From NCBI GenBank assembly GCA_019454045.1, contig SKCR01033666.1, positions 310,001 through 374,000 on the forward strand: a DNA stretch of 64,000 nt, in the 5' to 3' direction. The notes beneath the pieces are model-generated. The model was not told the origin of the DNA, did not search any database, and saw nothing but the letters and a program-made list of their open reading frames with translations. The translations under genes and the position numbers were made by a program. The first letter of the stretch is position 1; the number at the start of each line of letters is the position of its first letter. This document shows, piece after piece, positions 39,032-49,615 of the stretch. The DNA comes from Zanthoxylum bungeanum. Its lineage: Eukaryota; Streptophyta; Magnoliopsida; Sapindales; Rutaceae.

Positions 39032-39741
39032 AACCCTTCACCAACCTTCTCAAGGCTAGCTAGCTCATTCACATAAGAAACACCCAAGCTCATAGACACA
39101 ACTCCCCCTCACCTCACCGAAAAACACATCCCAAGCAGCCCTAGACACACACATAAAACAGCAAAACAGCCCTCGAACCACACCATAACACCACCGAAAA
39201 TAACACCCAAAACAGTAGCCAAAACATCCCAAACACAGTAACTAAAATATAGCAGCAAAACAGTAGTAGCGGCGGTAAATCAGAGTCAAAACAGCAGCAA
39301 AAGACGGAGGACGACGACCCAAAACAGTAAGACAACGAACGAGAGCAGTGAACCAGTGAACCGGAAGAGTTGCGGAGCTTTACCCTCTCCGATCTTCGTG
39401 AAACGCGAGTCCGAGAGACGACTTAAAAGGTTAGACCTGAGGGCACTTTTTCATTAGTTTATATTCGTTTCTTTTATTATTGAATTGTATTCACATGAGA
39501 GTCGTTTATGGATGCGTGTTGTGGGTATTGGATGAATGGAAGAGTGTTGTCTCTTGTGGTATATAGGATGGAAACCCAGACGTAAATTCCGTAGCCGAAT
39601 CCGAATGGACGGTAGTGCGGTCTGTACTTGGGACACAACTCCACGTACCACTTGAGTAAACGGCACCTTCTCTTGTTTTGTTTTGTGTGCTTTGGTTTAT
39701 TTAATTCTTGTCATTTAAATTCTTCATGTTGTTTATTCCCG

Positions 39742-40200
39742 TATGATACGATCGAGTGCATGGGCTTAGTAAGTGCGATGAAAGGTTCCCTAATTGGAGG
39801 GTTAAAATCCTTCACCACGATGCTCTGCCGCACCGATTGATGTGTGTTCGGTTGAATGCGAAATACGTTCAATCGGACATACTTAGTTTGATATGATTGT
39901 CTTTATTTTCGTATGCATGATTCAACCGAGTGCATGGGCTTAGTAAGTGCGATGTGAGATCCCCTATGGGGAGGGGCTAAAGCCCTTTACCACGAGGCTT
40001 TGCCGCGCCGGTTGATGTGTGTTCGGTTGGATACAAGATACGTTCAATCGGGCACACTATGTTTAGTATTATTGCTTTTCATTCTATGTATGCATGATTC
40101 AGTCGAGCGCATGGGCTTAGTATGTTGGTCTAAAGGTCCTCTCTTTGAGAGATCAAGAGCCCCAAAAGGCCACCTTTACGGCAGTACTTCGCCGCGCCCC
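39742..40200 (+). repeat. Threefold tandem repeat of about 175 bp in F 5' LTR
   Basis: Each unit carries ATGGGCTTAGTA, at 39760, 39934 and 40111 (spacing 174 and 177), then a GGAG-type stem, a TTYACCACGA block and a CCGCRCCG block. The third unit is diverged and partial. The same array lies in the 3' LTR at about 46680-47140. Confidence 0.85.
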
Positions 40201-40249
40201 TTTATTTTATCGTTTATGTATTGCGTCCCATTTCATGCATCAGATCTGT

Positions 40250-40640
40250 TCCCGTTCGAACGCGTTTACGAACGCAACTCGAACGCGCATGTATTTTGCC
40301 TTGTCATGCATCAGGTTTATTTCTGTTCGAACGCGTTCACGAACGCCATACGAACGTGAGCATTCTGTTTCATTTCCGTTCGAACGCGTTCACAAACGCC
40401 ACACGAACGAGAGCATTCTGTTTCATTTCCGTTCGAACGCGTTATCAAACGCCATACGAACGCGAACATTCTGTTTACCGTTCGAACGCGTTTACGAACG
40501 CTACATGAACGCACACGCACTTTCTTAGTTTCATAATGTATCAGGTCTGGTTTCGTTCGAACGCGTTCTCGGACGCTACACGAACGCGAACCTTCTGTTT
40601 ACCGTTCGAACGCGTTTACAAACGCTACACGAACGCGCAC
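40250..40640 (+). repeat. Seven palindromic GTTCGAACGCGTT units in F 5' LTR
   Basis: Units start near 40250, 40323, 40378, 40430, 40479, 40554 and 40601. Each has the palindrome GTTCGAAC joined to GCGTT and a reverse-related CGAACG or AAACG half nearby. Repeated CpG sites stand out in an AT-rich window. The 3' LTR copy is at about 47195-47585. Confidence 0.88.
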
Positions 40641-41196
40641 ACACTGAACTGAGTCTGTCTTATCATATTCATGCATAATTGCCTCTTGATTGATCTTTCT
40701 TGTGTTATATAGCCAACCGTATTATTTGTATTCCTGCATTTATCCATTCCATGTGTTCTTGGGATTGTATTCAAGCATGATTAGGCTGTTAGCAGGTTAT
40801 TTGGTTAATAGGTTCATGAGATAGTACTCAAGCATGATTAGGTTGTTCTTAGTTTTCCATATCATAGGATTGAAATATGTTCATGAGATTGCCATGTGAT
40901 GTTGCATGTTGTGATGAACTTGTTGATGTATGTACATGAATCTAGAAGCATGATATTTTTGGAAATAAATGTTACTTAAGCTTAATTAAATTATTACATA
41001 AATCCTTTCATTACAAGTGACATGAGTAAGGGACCATTCCGAACCCAACGGTTTGAGGTCTTCCCTTGCGAGGGGTGAGTGCGGCCTTAAATCTTTGTCC
41101 CGGTTCACACCGGGTGGCGACTCCATATTATTTAGTATTCCCAACTAGGTCGCGAGCCTAGGAACGGCGTCGCCCAGGTTCCTGTGTCCTACAGTC

Positions 41197-41214
41197 TGGC
41201 GACTCCACTGGGGA
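41197..41214 (+). other. Primer-binding site of F
   Basis: TGGCGACTCCACTGGGGA begins three bases after the LTR. This form is known from Ogre-type gypsy elements, where it pairs with an arginine tRNA; the tRNA assignment is from memory and not tested. Confidence 0.65.
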
Positions 41215-42540
41215 TATGAGAACTGGCCCCGAAATATTGTCTTGTAATGAGTGGATTTATGTTTTAATTGGCCATGTCTATAGTGGATAAGTGAGGGTTT
41301 AATCAAGGGCACTTTGAGGCTAGGTAATGGTTTGGTGTCTTCCTTCACTCACTACCTTTCTAGAAGGAAAAGCTGTGAGGATACCTACATGACCATCTAC
41401 TCGTAGCCTTTGTGATGGACTAATTTGGAGGACTCGTTGTTTATTCCTGACACCAAGCGATAAGAGCCTAAGAGGCTTGGGTATTTAAGTGAGCCTCGCT
41501 CCACCTTCCCTCTGGGGAATCTACAACGGGAAATCCATTTGACAGTCCGTCACACACCATAGCTCATTGGCACGTACCTTAGTGTATAAAAAGGGATACG
41601 CTCACTTGGTCGCCTGAACCCTTGAGTGGGGAGACCTAGTTGTGGGCTATCCTTCGCCGGTGAGAGCCTTTGTCCATACTCTTGCAAATCCACCCATAGA
41701 CCGGTTTGTATGGTTAAAGTAACAATTATTTCCTTGAGAATGTGCTTATGGACCATCCTCATTTGGATGCAGTTGGACTATTATCAGAAATGCGGGCTTG
41801 CTGGGCCATTTAAACTGGGGCAAGTTCGTATTGTATGACTATTAGGCCCAAGGCTTCTGAAATGTTGATGGGCCATTATGTGAAAATTATTATGTTATGT
41901 TTGTATTATCTCCCTCCTATGCTTGTGTTTGGGAACATTATCGTTTGGATCCATTTGGACCATTTGTCATGGGATATGGACTTGTTGGGCCATTTAAACT
42001 GGGACAAGAATGTATCCCATGACTATTGGGCCAAAGGCGTCTAAGTGTTGATGGGCCACCTTGTGCTTGTGTTCGGAGTATTATCATTTGGATTTAGTTG
42101 GGCTCCTTGCCATAAGATATGAACTTGTTGGGCCATTTAAACTGGGACGAGTTCACTCATATGACAGTTAGCCCAAAAGCTTCTGAAATGATGATGGGCC
42201 GATTTGTGTGAAAATTTTAATGAGTTGATATATTCCTTGTATCATATGCATCTCATGCACCTCATGCATACATACATCATGCTAACCCTTGTGTTCCAAA
42301 AGCCATCATAGACTCCCGTTGGGTTAGGGAAGAGGACAGACTTGTCAAAAGACCGAGCAGCCACCAAGAGTACTGGCAGAAGACCTAGCCCAACGGGATA
42401 GGAAACCCAATCATGCATGCATGCATACACGTAACATATTTGCATCTTTTTTGTGTTTGTTCTGTTTTGTAATAACAGGTTTCAAAAGAAAAAAGAAAGC
42501 GTCAAAAGACAAACCAATCAGGAACATCGACAGTACTGTA
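41215..42540 (+). other. F interior, proximal part with threefold repeat
   Basis: No coding domain. Units starting near 41759, 41943 and 42086 share CATTTGGAT, GTTGGGCCATTTAAACTGGG and a GATGGGCC end. Before the first tandem array lies a pyrimidine-rich stretch ending ATAACAG at 42478, similar to the one ending at 44734. Confidence 0.7.
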
Positions 42541-43265
42541 TCAGTCTGGGGGCGAGGCCCGTATCAGTATCAGCCTTAGGGCGAGGCTCATATCAGTAGT
42601 ATCAGTCTGGGGGCGAGGCCCATATCAGCAGTATCAGTCTTGGGGCGAGGCCCGTATCAGTATCAGTCTTGGGGCGAGGCCCATATCAGCAGTATCAGTC
42701 TTGGGGCGAGGCCCATATCAGCTGTATCAGTCTGGGGGCGAGGCCCATATCAATATCAGTTTAGGGCGAAGCCCACATCATTCTGCGGCCAAGGCCCACA
42801 TCAGCAGAATTTTGGAATGGATCCAGGGAATGGATCCCAGGGCCGAGGCCCACATCAGCAGCAGATTTTGGAATGAATCCAGGGAATGAATCCCAGGGTC
42901 GAGGCCCACATCAGCAGAATTTTGGAATGAATCCAGGGAATGAATCCCAGGGCCGAGGCCCGCATCAGCAGAATTTTGGAATGAATCCGAGGGTTGAGAC
43001 CCACATCAGCATCAATCTGGGGGCGAGGCCCATGTCAGTAGCAGTTGGGGCTGAGGCCCACTTCAACATCAGTTTTGGGGATGAGTCTCAGGGTCGAGGC
43101 CCACATCAAACACAGTTTGGGAATGAGTCCCAGGGTCGAAGCCCATATTGAGATCAGATCAGTTTCGGCCGAGGATGGCATTCTGGGGGCGAGGCCCATA
43201 TCACATCAGTTTCAGTTTCTGCCGAGAATGGCATTCTGGGGCGAGGCCCATATTACATCAGATCA
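42541..43265 (+). repeat. F tandem array 1 (GGGGCGAGGCCCATATCAG type)
   Basis: Imperfect units of about 25-50 bp built on GGGCGAGGCCCATATCAGYA, later GGGTCGAGGCCCACATCAG with AATTTTGGAATGAATCC. The open frames 42640-42876 and 42873-43151 simply cross the repeats. Confidence 0.9.
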
Positions 43266-43620
43266 TTACAGTCCGAGAATGGACAGCTCGGGAATGAGCA
43301 CGCTCGGGAATGAGCACGCCGGGAATGGCACTCCGGGAATGGAGATATAGTCCGGGAATGGACAGCTCGAGAACGAGCACGCCGAGAATGACACTCCGAG
43401 AATGGAGATATAGTCCGGGAATGGACAGCTCAAGAATGAGCATGCCGAGAATGGCACTCCGAGAATGGAGATATAGTCCGGGAATGGACAGTTCAAGAAT
43501 GAACAAGCCCAGAATGGAAATCCAAGAATGGAGCAGAGTTCAAGAATGGACAGGCCGAGAATGGCACTCCAAGAATGGAAGCACGGTTCGGGAATGAACC
43601 ACCTCACGATAACAGTTCAG
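43266..43620 (+). repeat. F tandem array 2 (GGGAATGGCACTCCGGGAATGG type)
   Basis: Units of about 55-65 bp carry TCCGGGAATGGACAGCTC, GCCGAGAATGGCACTCC and GGAGATATAG. Long frames on both strands (43310-43597 and 43266-43607) come from this periodicity. Confidence 0.9.
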
Positions 43621-44460
43621 GAATGAACAACTTACAGTAACAGTTCGGGGACAAAGCCCACAGTTAACACAGTCAGGGAACAAAGCCCAAGGGAATAAAG
43701 CCTCATGTCAGTATAAGTTTGAGAACAAAGCTCAAGGGGAAGAAAGCCTCATGTCAGTATAAGTTTGAGAACAAAGCTCAAGGGGAAGAAAGCCTCATGA
43801 CAGTATAGTTTGAGAACAAAGCTCAAGGGGAAGAAAGCCTCATGTCAGTATAATTTGAGAACAAAGCTCAAGGGGAAGAAAGCCTCATGCCAGTTCAGTT
43901 CGGGAATAAAGCCCACACTCAGTGCAGTTCAGGAAGAAAGCCTACATTCAGTTCAGTTCAGGAAGAAGGCCTGCATTCAATACAGTTCAAGAACAAAGCC
44001 ACACAGTCAGCTCAGATCAGAGAACAAAGCTCGGGAGAATAAAGCCTCATGTCAGTATAGTTTGAGAACAAAGCTCAAGGGGAAGAAAGCCTCATGTCAA
44101 CACAGTTCGAGAATAAAGCTCGGGAGGAATAAAGCCTCATCTCAACAGTTCGAGAATAAAGCTCGGAGGAATAAAGCCTCATCTCAACAGTTCGGGAATA
44201 AAGCTCGGGAGGAATAAAGCCTCATCTCAACAGTTCGAGAATAAAGCTCGGGAGGAATAAAGCCTCATCGCAACAGTTCGGGAACAAAGTACAGGGGAAT
44301 ATGGCCTCATCTCAATACAGTTCGGGAATAAAGCCACAGTCCAAACATCATGGAATAAAGCCCTATCTCTACACAGTCACAGTTCGGAATAAGCTCAGTA
44401 CGGAAATAAAGCCTCACATCTCAACAGTTCGGGAATAAAGCTCGGGAGGAATAAAGCCTC
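43621..44460 (+). repeat. F tandem array 3 (GAATAAAGCCTCATCTCAACA type)
   Basis: Units of about 35-45 bp: AACAAAGCTCAAGGGGAAG with AAAGCCTCATGTCAGTATA, drifting into TTCGGGAATAAAGCTCGGGA with GGAATAAAGCCTCATCTCAA. The frame 43810-44217 crosses it. Confidence 0.9.
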
Positions 44461-44640
44461 ATCTCAACACAGTTCGAGAATGAACAAGCCGGGAACGGAA
44501 ATCCGAGAATAGAGCAGAGTTCAAGAATGAACAAGCCGGGAATGGCACTCCAGGAATGGAAGTACAGTTCAGGAATGAACAGGCCGAGAGTGGCACTCCA
44601 AGAATGGAAGCACGGTTCGGGAATGAACCAGGGGTCGCAG
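44461..44640 (+). repeat. F tandem array 4 (return of the array 2 type)
   Basis: AACAAGCCGGGAATGGCACT and related units, a second patch of the array 2 family, separated from it by array 3. Confidence 0.82.
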
Positions 44641-44681
44641 CACCTCACCATCCACTCAACCTGAGGCGGCAGCCGAGCCAG

Positions 44682-44734
44682 GTAAGTGAAAATGCATTGC
44701 ATACCTTTGTGTTTGTTCTGTTTTGTGTTCGCAG
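44682..44734 (+). other. Intron-like segment between F arrays
   Basis: Begins GTAAGTGAAAATGCATTGC after CCAG and ends TTTTGTGTTCGCAG before GTTCAAAG. The 3' part resembles 42450-42478, and the 5' part recurs at 45296. At 53 bp it is short for a plant intron, so splicing is only a possibility. Confidence 0.35.
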
Positions 44735-44799
44735 GTTCAAAGAAAGGAGAAAGCGGCAGGAATGAGCCAAGCAACGCCAAAGCAATTTCAGTTTTCGGG

Positions 44800-45245
44800 A
44801 TGAGTCCCAAGGGGCGAGGCCCATATCAGCTTAGGGGCGAGGCCCATATCATGTCATCTCCAGGTATGGAGACACATCATCATCAGTTTGAGGGCGAGGT
44901 CCCTATAGTCAGCGGTGTTGGGTCGAGGTGCCCAGGGTCGAGGTGCCCCCGTTGTCCATTGTAGTTCCGGGTCGAGGTGCCCAGGGTCGAGGTGCCCACT
45001 ACATCATCAGTTCTAGGGCGAGGTCCCTATGGTCAGCGGTGTTGGGTCGAGGTGCCCAGGGTCGAGGTGCCCCCGTTGTCCATTGTAGTTCCGGGTCGAG
45101 GTGCCCAGGGTCGAGGTGCCCACTACATCATCAGTTCTAGGGCGAGGTCCCTATAGTCAGCGGTGTTGGGTCGAGGTGCCCAAGGCCGAGGTGCCCCCGT
45201 TGTCAGTTACAATTATTGGGACGCGTCCCAGGATCGAGGTCCGCC
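44800..45245 (+). repeat. F tandem array 5 (GGTCGAGGTGCCC type)
   Basis: About three units of 120-125 bp, each with GGCGAGGTCCCTATRGTCAG, GTTGGGTCGAGGTGCCCAGG and CCCCGTTGTCCATTGTAG. Confidence 0.88.
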
Positions 45246-45318
45246 GCAGTACTCAACTCAACACATGGTAAGTCAAGTGGCAGCTGGCGAGCCAGGTAAG
45301 TGAAAATGCATTGCATAA

Positions 45319-45376
45319 CTTTGATAGGATTGTCACTGTTGCACATTACACAAGTCCTATCAAAGTGGGGGCGACT
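45319..45376 (+). other. Hairpin and polypurine tract at the 3' end of F interior
   Basis: CTTTGATAGGA (45319-45329) and TCCTATCAAAG (45355-45365) form an 11-bp perfect stem with a 25-base loop. The stem runs into the purine-rich AAAGTGGGGGCGAC (45363-45376) that abuts the 3' LTR. Confidence 0.75.
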
Positions 45377-48132
45377 GTAGGCACTGCATTTTTACGCATA
45401 AGTCCCTATGATGAGTCTCATTTTGGAGACACTACCTTTTAAGTCACGAAGGTCACGGAAAACGGACATCGGAAGGGGAATTCAGAATAAACAAGGTTCA
45501 CTGTTTTCGTTGGTGCTACGTTCGAACGTCAAACAGATTGCGGGCGTTCATGCTGCGTTCGATGATGCGTTCGAACGGTGTCGGTAATTCTGGTTTTGCT
45601 GCTAGCCTCACATTAAGCCCAATTCGCCCAAACCTTGGCCCACACGCCCAAGCCCATTTAAAACACATATTTAACACATGGTGAAATCAAAACAAATCTA
45701 AAAATCACATACCAAATTAAATAAAATACTTACACAAATTAAAGAAATTGCATGCCTAATTAAAATCAATCAACAAACTAAATGCCTAATCTAAACCAAT
45801 CAAATATAATCATACCAAGTTAAAATCAATCAACCAATATATTATTCCCAAACATAAAATATTGTATGCCTAATCAACATAAACTAAATATTCAACCTCC
45901 CTAATCCAACACCAAATCATATCCCTTTTTAAATACACAAATCCCTTTCCTTGTCAAGCCTAACCCTTTGCCTATAAAAAGAACCCTTCACCAACCTTCT
46001 CAAGGCTAGCTAGCTCATTCACATAAGAAACACCCAAGCTCATAGACACAACTCCCCCTCACCTCACCGAAAAACACATCCCAAGCAGCCCTAGACACAC
46101 ACATAAAACAGCCCCCGAACCACACCATAACACCACCGAAAATAACACCCAAAACAGTAGCCAAAACATCCCAAACACAGTAACTAAAATACAGCAGCAA
46201 AACAGTAGTAGCGGCGGTAAATCAGAGTCAAAACAGCAGCAAAAGACGGAGGACGACGACCCAAAACAGTAAGACAACGAACGAGAGCAGTGAACCAGTG
46301 AACCGGAAGAGTTGCGGAGCTTTACCCCTTCCGATCTTCGTGAAACGCGAGTCCGAGAGACGACTTAAAAGGTTAGACCTGAGGGCACTTTTTCATTAGT
46401 TTATATTCGTTTCTTTTATTATTGAATTGTATTCACATGAGAGTCGTTTATGGATGCGTGTTGTGGGTATTGGATGAATGGAAGAGTGTTGTCTCTTGTG
46501 GTATATAGGATGAAAACCCAGACGTAAATTCCGTAGCCGAATCCGAATGGACGGTAGTGCGGTCTGTACTTGGGACACAACTCCACGTATCACTTGAGTA
46601 AACGGCACCTTCTCTTGTTTTGTGTTGCTTTAGTTTATTTAATTCTTGTCATTTAAATTCTGCATGTTGTTTATTCCCGTATGATACGATCGAGTGCATG
46701 GGCTTAGTAAGTGCGATGAAAGGTTCCCTAATTGGAGGGTTAAAATCCTTCACCACGATGCTCTGCCGCACCGATTGATGTGTGTTCGGTTGAATGCGAA
46801 ATACGTTCAATCGGACATACTTAGTTTGATATGATTGTCTTTATTTTCGTATGCATGATTCAACTGAGTGCATGGTCTTAGTAAGTGCGATGTGAGATCC
46901 CCTATGGGGAGGGGCTAAAGCCCTTTACCACGAGGCTTTGCCGCGCCGGTTGATGTGTGTTCGGTTGGATACAAGATACGTTCAATCGGGCACACTATGT
47001 TTAGTATTATTGCTTTTCATTCTATGTATGCATGATTCAGTCGAGCGCATGGGCTTAGTATGTTGGTCTAAAGGTCCTCTCTTTGAGAGATCAAGAGCCC
47101 CAAAAGGCCACCTTTACGGCAGTACTTCGCCGCGCCCCTTTATTTTATCGTTTATGTATTGCGTCCCATTTCATGCATCAGATCTGTTCCCGTTCGAACG
47201 CGTTTACGAACGCAACTCGAACTCCCATGTATTTTGCCTTGTCATGCATCAGGTCTTATTTCTGTTCGAACGCGTTCACGAACGCCATACGAATGTGAGC
47301 ATTCTGTTTCATTTCCGTTCGAACGCGTTCACAAACGCCACACGAACGAGAGCATTCTGTTTCATTTCCGTTCGAACGCGTTATCAAACGCCATACGAAC
47401 ACGAACATTCTGTTTACCGTTCGAACGCGTTTACGAACGCTACACGAACGCACACACACTTTCTTAGTTTCATAATGTATCAGGTCTGGTTTCGTTCGAA
47501 CGCGTTCTCGGACGCTACACGAACGCGAACCTTCTGTTTACCGTTCGAACGCGTTTACGAACGCTACACGAACGCGCACACACTGAACTGAGTCTGTCTT
47601 ATCATATTCATGCATAATTGCCTCTTGATTGATCTTTCTTGTGTTATATAGCCAACCGTATTATTTGTATTCCTGCATTTATCCATTCCATGTGTTCTTG
47701 GGATTGTATTCAAGCATGATTAGGCTGTTAGCAGGTTATTTGGTTAATAGGTTCATGAGATAGTACTCAAGCATGATTAGGTTGTTCTTAGTTTTCCATA
47801 TCATAGGATTGAAATATGTTCATAAGATTGCCATGTGATGTTGCATGTTGTGATGAACTTGTTGATGTATGTACATGAATCTAGAAGCATGATATTTTTG
47901 GAAATAAATGTTACTTAAGCTTAATTAAATTATTACATAAATCCTTTCATTACAAGTGACATGAGTAAGGGACCATTCCGAACCCAACGGTTTGAGGTCT
48001 TCCCTTGCGAGGGGCGAGTGCGGCCTTAAATCTTTGTCCCGGTTCACACCGGGTGGCGACTCCATATTATTTAGTATTTCCCAACTAGGTCGCGAGCCTA
48101 GGAACGGCGTCGCCCAGGTTCTGTGTCCTACA
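45377..48132 (+). repeat. 3' LTR of F
   Basis: 2756 bp, direct repeat of 38414-41193, with the same internal features: TATA box 45973-45981, shared module 46500-46590, 175-bp array about 46680-47140, GTTCGAAC array about 47195-47585. Its terminal CCTACA is followed by the right TSD copy. Confidence 0.95.
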
Positions 48133-48137
48133 ATGAG

Positions 48138-48236
48138 GCAGCGCCAGTAGAAAAAACACTAGGTTGGGCATATATCACCTGGAGCATATGGTCGAGAGTG
48201 CCTGAATCAAGATGTTCTGGATTGTTAAGGTGCTAA
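48138..48236 (+). pseudogene. Gypsy gag of G, third piece
   Basis: Continues the frame of the second piece after one copy of ATGAG: EAAPVEKTLGWAYITWS, up to a TAA stop at 48234-48236. Past this point no gag or pol similarity is seen. Protease, reverse transcriptase and integrase of G are absent. Confidence 0.7.
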
Positions 48237-48590
48237 GAGGATATTTTCAATAGAGTCTCTCTTATAATGACCCTCTAAGAGTTATAAGAATGGCAGTAGA
48301 TCCCCTGAATATGAATAAGACTTTCCCCTTTAAATAAAAATTTATTCCCATATGCATGTTTATTATTTGGATGGGAAATGCATGTTTAATATTTTTAGGA
48401 GATGCTCGTGATCGGGACACGTGAAGGGGTGTAGAGCATGTGCGAAAGGCACGAAAATCGTGGCACACCAATCTCTGGAGTCATTATCAAACCTCCGGGG
48501 CAGAGCGTCACTATCCAATGACTTGCACTCTTAAGTAGCTTAAGTGCATGGTACTCTGTAGCATTTGTGACCTCAAGTATGCTGTTAACG
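48237..48590 (+). other. G interior, no gene seen
   Basis: Low-similarity sequence between the gag end and the first tandem array. Small frames on the minus strand (48262-48471, 48395-48637) have no family similarity. Confidence 0.5.
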
Positions 48591-48846
48591 GGGAATGAGA
48601 ATGTCCCTGTAGCTCCGGCTATCCTATTATGTATCATCGAATATGTCGATCACTGGGAGGGAGATTGCCCCCGTAGCTCTGGCTATCCCATTATGTATCA
48701 TAGGGTATGCCGATCACAGGGAAGGAGATTGCCCATGTAGCTCTGACTATCCTATTATGTATCATCAGGTATGCCGACCACGGGGAGATAGAATGCCCCT
48801 GTAGCTCTGGCTATCCCATTTTATATCCTCGGGAATACCAATAATG
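48591..48846 (+). repeat. G tandem array, four units of about 64 bp
   Basis: Units carry GGGAGGGAGATTGCCC, TGTAGCTCTGGCTATCC and ATTATGTATCATCGGGTATG with growing divergence. Confidence 0.85.
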
Positions 48847-49271
48847 GGGAGGAAGAATACACATGTGGCATCTAGCCAACCCACTTCGGATTTGTATGAG
48901 TATAGCACAGGGAAGACCCATGAGTCTCTGTAGCGTTTGCATACTCTGGGGCCTGCTTAGCATGATGAGAGTCTCATAGCTATTGGCTGCCCCGTCGATC
49001 CGTAGCTTGGTTCTCTGGTACATTGAATTGTAAGGTCCAAAATTATTATTTTGGGTAGAATGGGGTAGGACACTGTCTCAGGCTCCATTGTTAATTGTTT
49101 TGGGTCTGTACAAGGTATGTGTTAAGTCACCCTCATTTGTTTGCCTTGTTTTTTTTATCTTGATTTTAATTTTGGTGGATGACCTGAAGTGGGACGCCAT
49201 TTCCGGTCTCCATTGTGATTTCTGGAGGATGAAAATCTTTCCTCACAGTTAAGTCTCGATATATTATGTTG

Positions 49272-49615
49272 GCTCGGGTATGTTTGCGTACCGCTGAGAC
49301 CGTAATGATTTGTTAGCTGGGGTTTACTTTCGTACCGCCGAGGCCGTAGTGGTTTGTTGGCTCAGGTCTGATTTCGCATCGCCGAGGTCGTAATGGTGTG
49401 ATGGATCGGGTCTACTTTAGTACCAACGATGTCATGTTGATTTATAGGCTCAGGTCTGTTTTAGTACCACTGAGATCTTGTTGATTTCTTGGCTCAGGTC
49501 TTTTATTGTACCACCGAGGCCATGGCGTATTTAATGGCTTATGTCTGTTTTAGTATCGGTGAGGCTGTGATGATTTATTGGTTCGGGGCTGCATTTGTTC
49601 CGCCGAGGCCTTGAT
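49272..49615 (+). repeat. G tandem array, units of about 57-60 bp
   Basis: About six units around GGCTCAGGTCTGTTTTAGTA and CCRCCGAGGCCGTAATG with short spacers. Strongly diverged, as expected for an old element. Confidence 0.8.

Larger units (their letters stand above)
38414..41193 (+). repeat. 5' LTR of F
   Basis: 2780 bp, from TGTAGGCACTGC to GTGTCCTACA. It contains a TATA box (39023), a 91-bp module shared with T (39558-39648), three tandem copies of about 175 bp from 39742 to 40200, and seven GTTCGAACGCGTT units at 40250-40640. Open frames in the LTR (for example 40000-40359, 40145-40528 and 39141-39335) follow from these repeats. Confidence 0.95.
38414..48132 (+). mobile_element. Non-autonomous gypsy-type LTR element F, complete
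   Basis: Two LTRs (38414-41193 and 45377-48132) with ends TGTAGG and CCTACA, a primer-like site, a purine tract, and an exact five-base TSD ATGAG at 38409-38413 and 48133-48137. The 4.18-kb interior has no gag or pol domain. It holds a threefold repeat of about 140-185 bp and then five tandem-repeat fields. The two LTRs differ only by scattered substitutions and small indels (for example 12 bp near 38570 and 8 bp near 39165), so F is the youngest large insertion here. It would depend on enzymes from another element. The long LTRs and the primer site suggest an Ogre/Tat relative, which is inference. Confidence 0.92.

Noticed and set aside
39141..39335. Phe/Cys/Ser-rich minus-strand frame, also at 46059-46277
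   Set aside because: Reverse reading of CAG/CAA-rich LTR sequence; it is disrupted differently in the second LTR.
42640..44217. Several open frames of 60-135 aa on both strands
   Set aside because: They lie in tandem arrays and stay open because of unit length and composition; both strands are open at once and no family is recognised.
42536..45250. CRISPR-like array
   Set aside because: Repeats are adjacent and imperfect without unique spacers of constant size; context is a plant LTR element.
46938..47591. 217-aa open frame in the F 3' LTR
   Set aside because: It runs through the TTCGAACG repeat array; the copy in the 5' LTR is broken into shorter frames, which argues against a protein.
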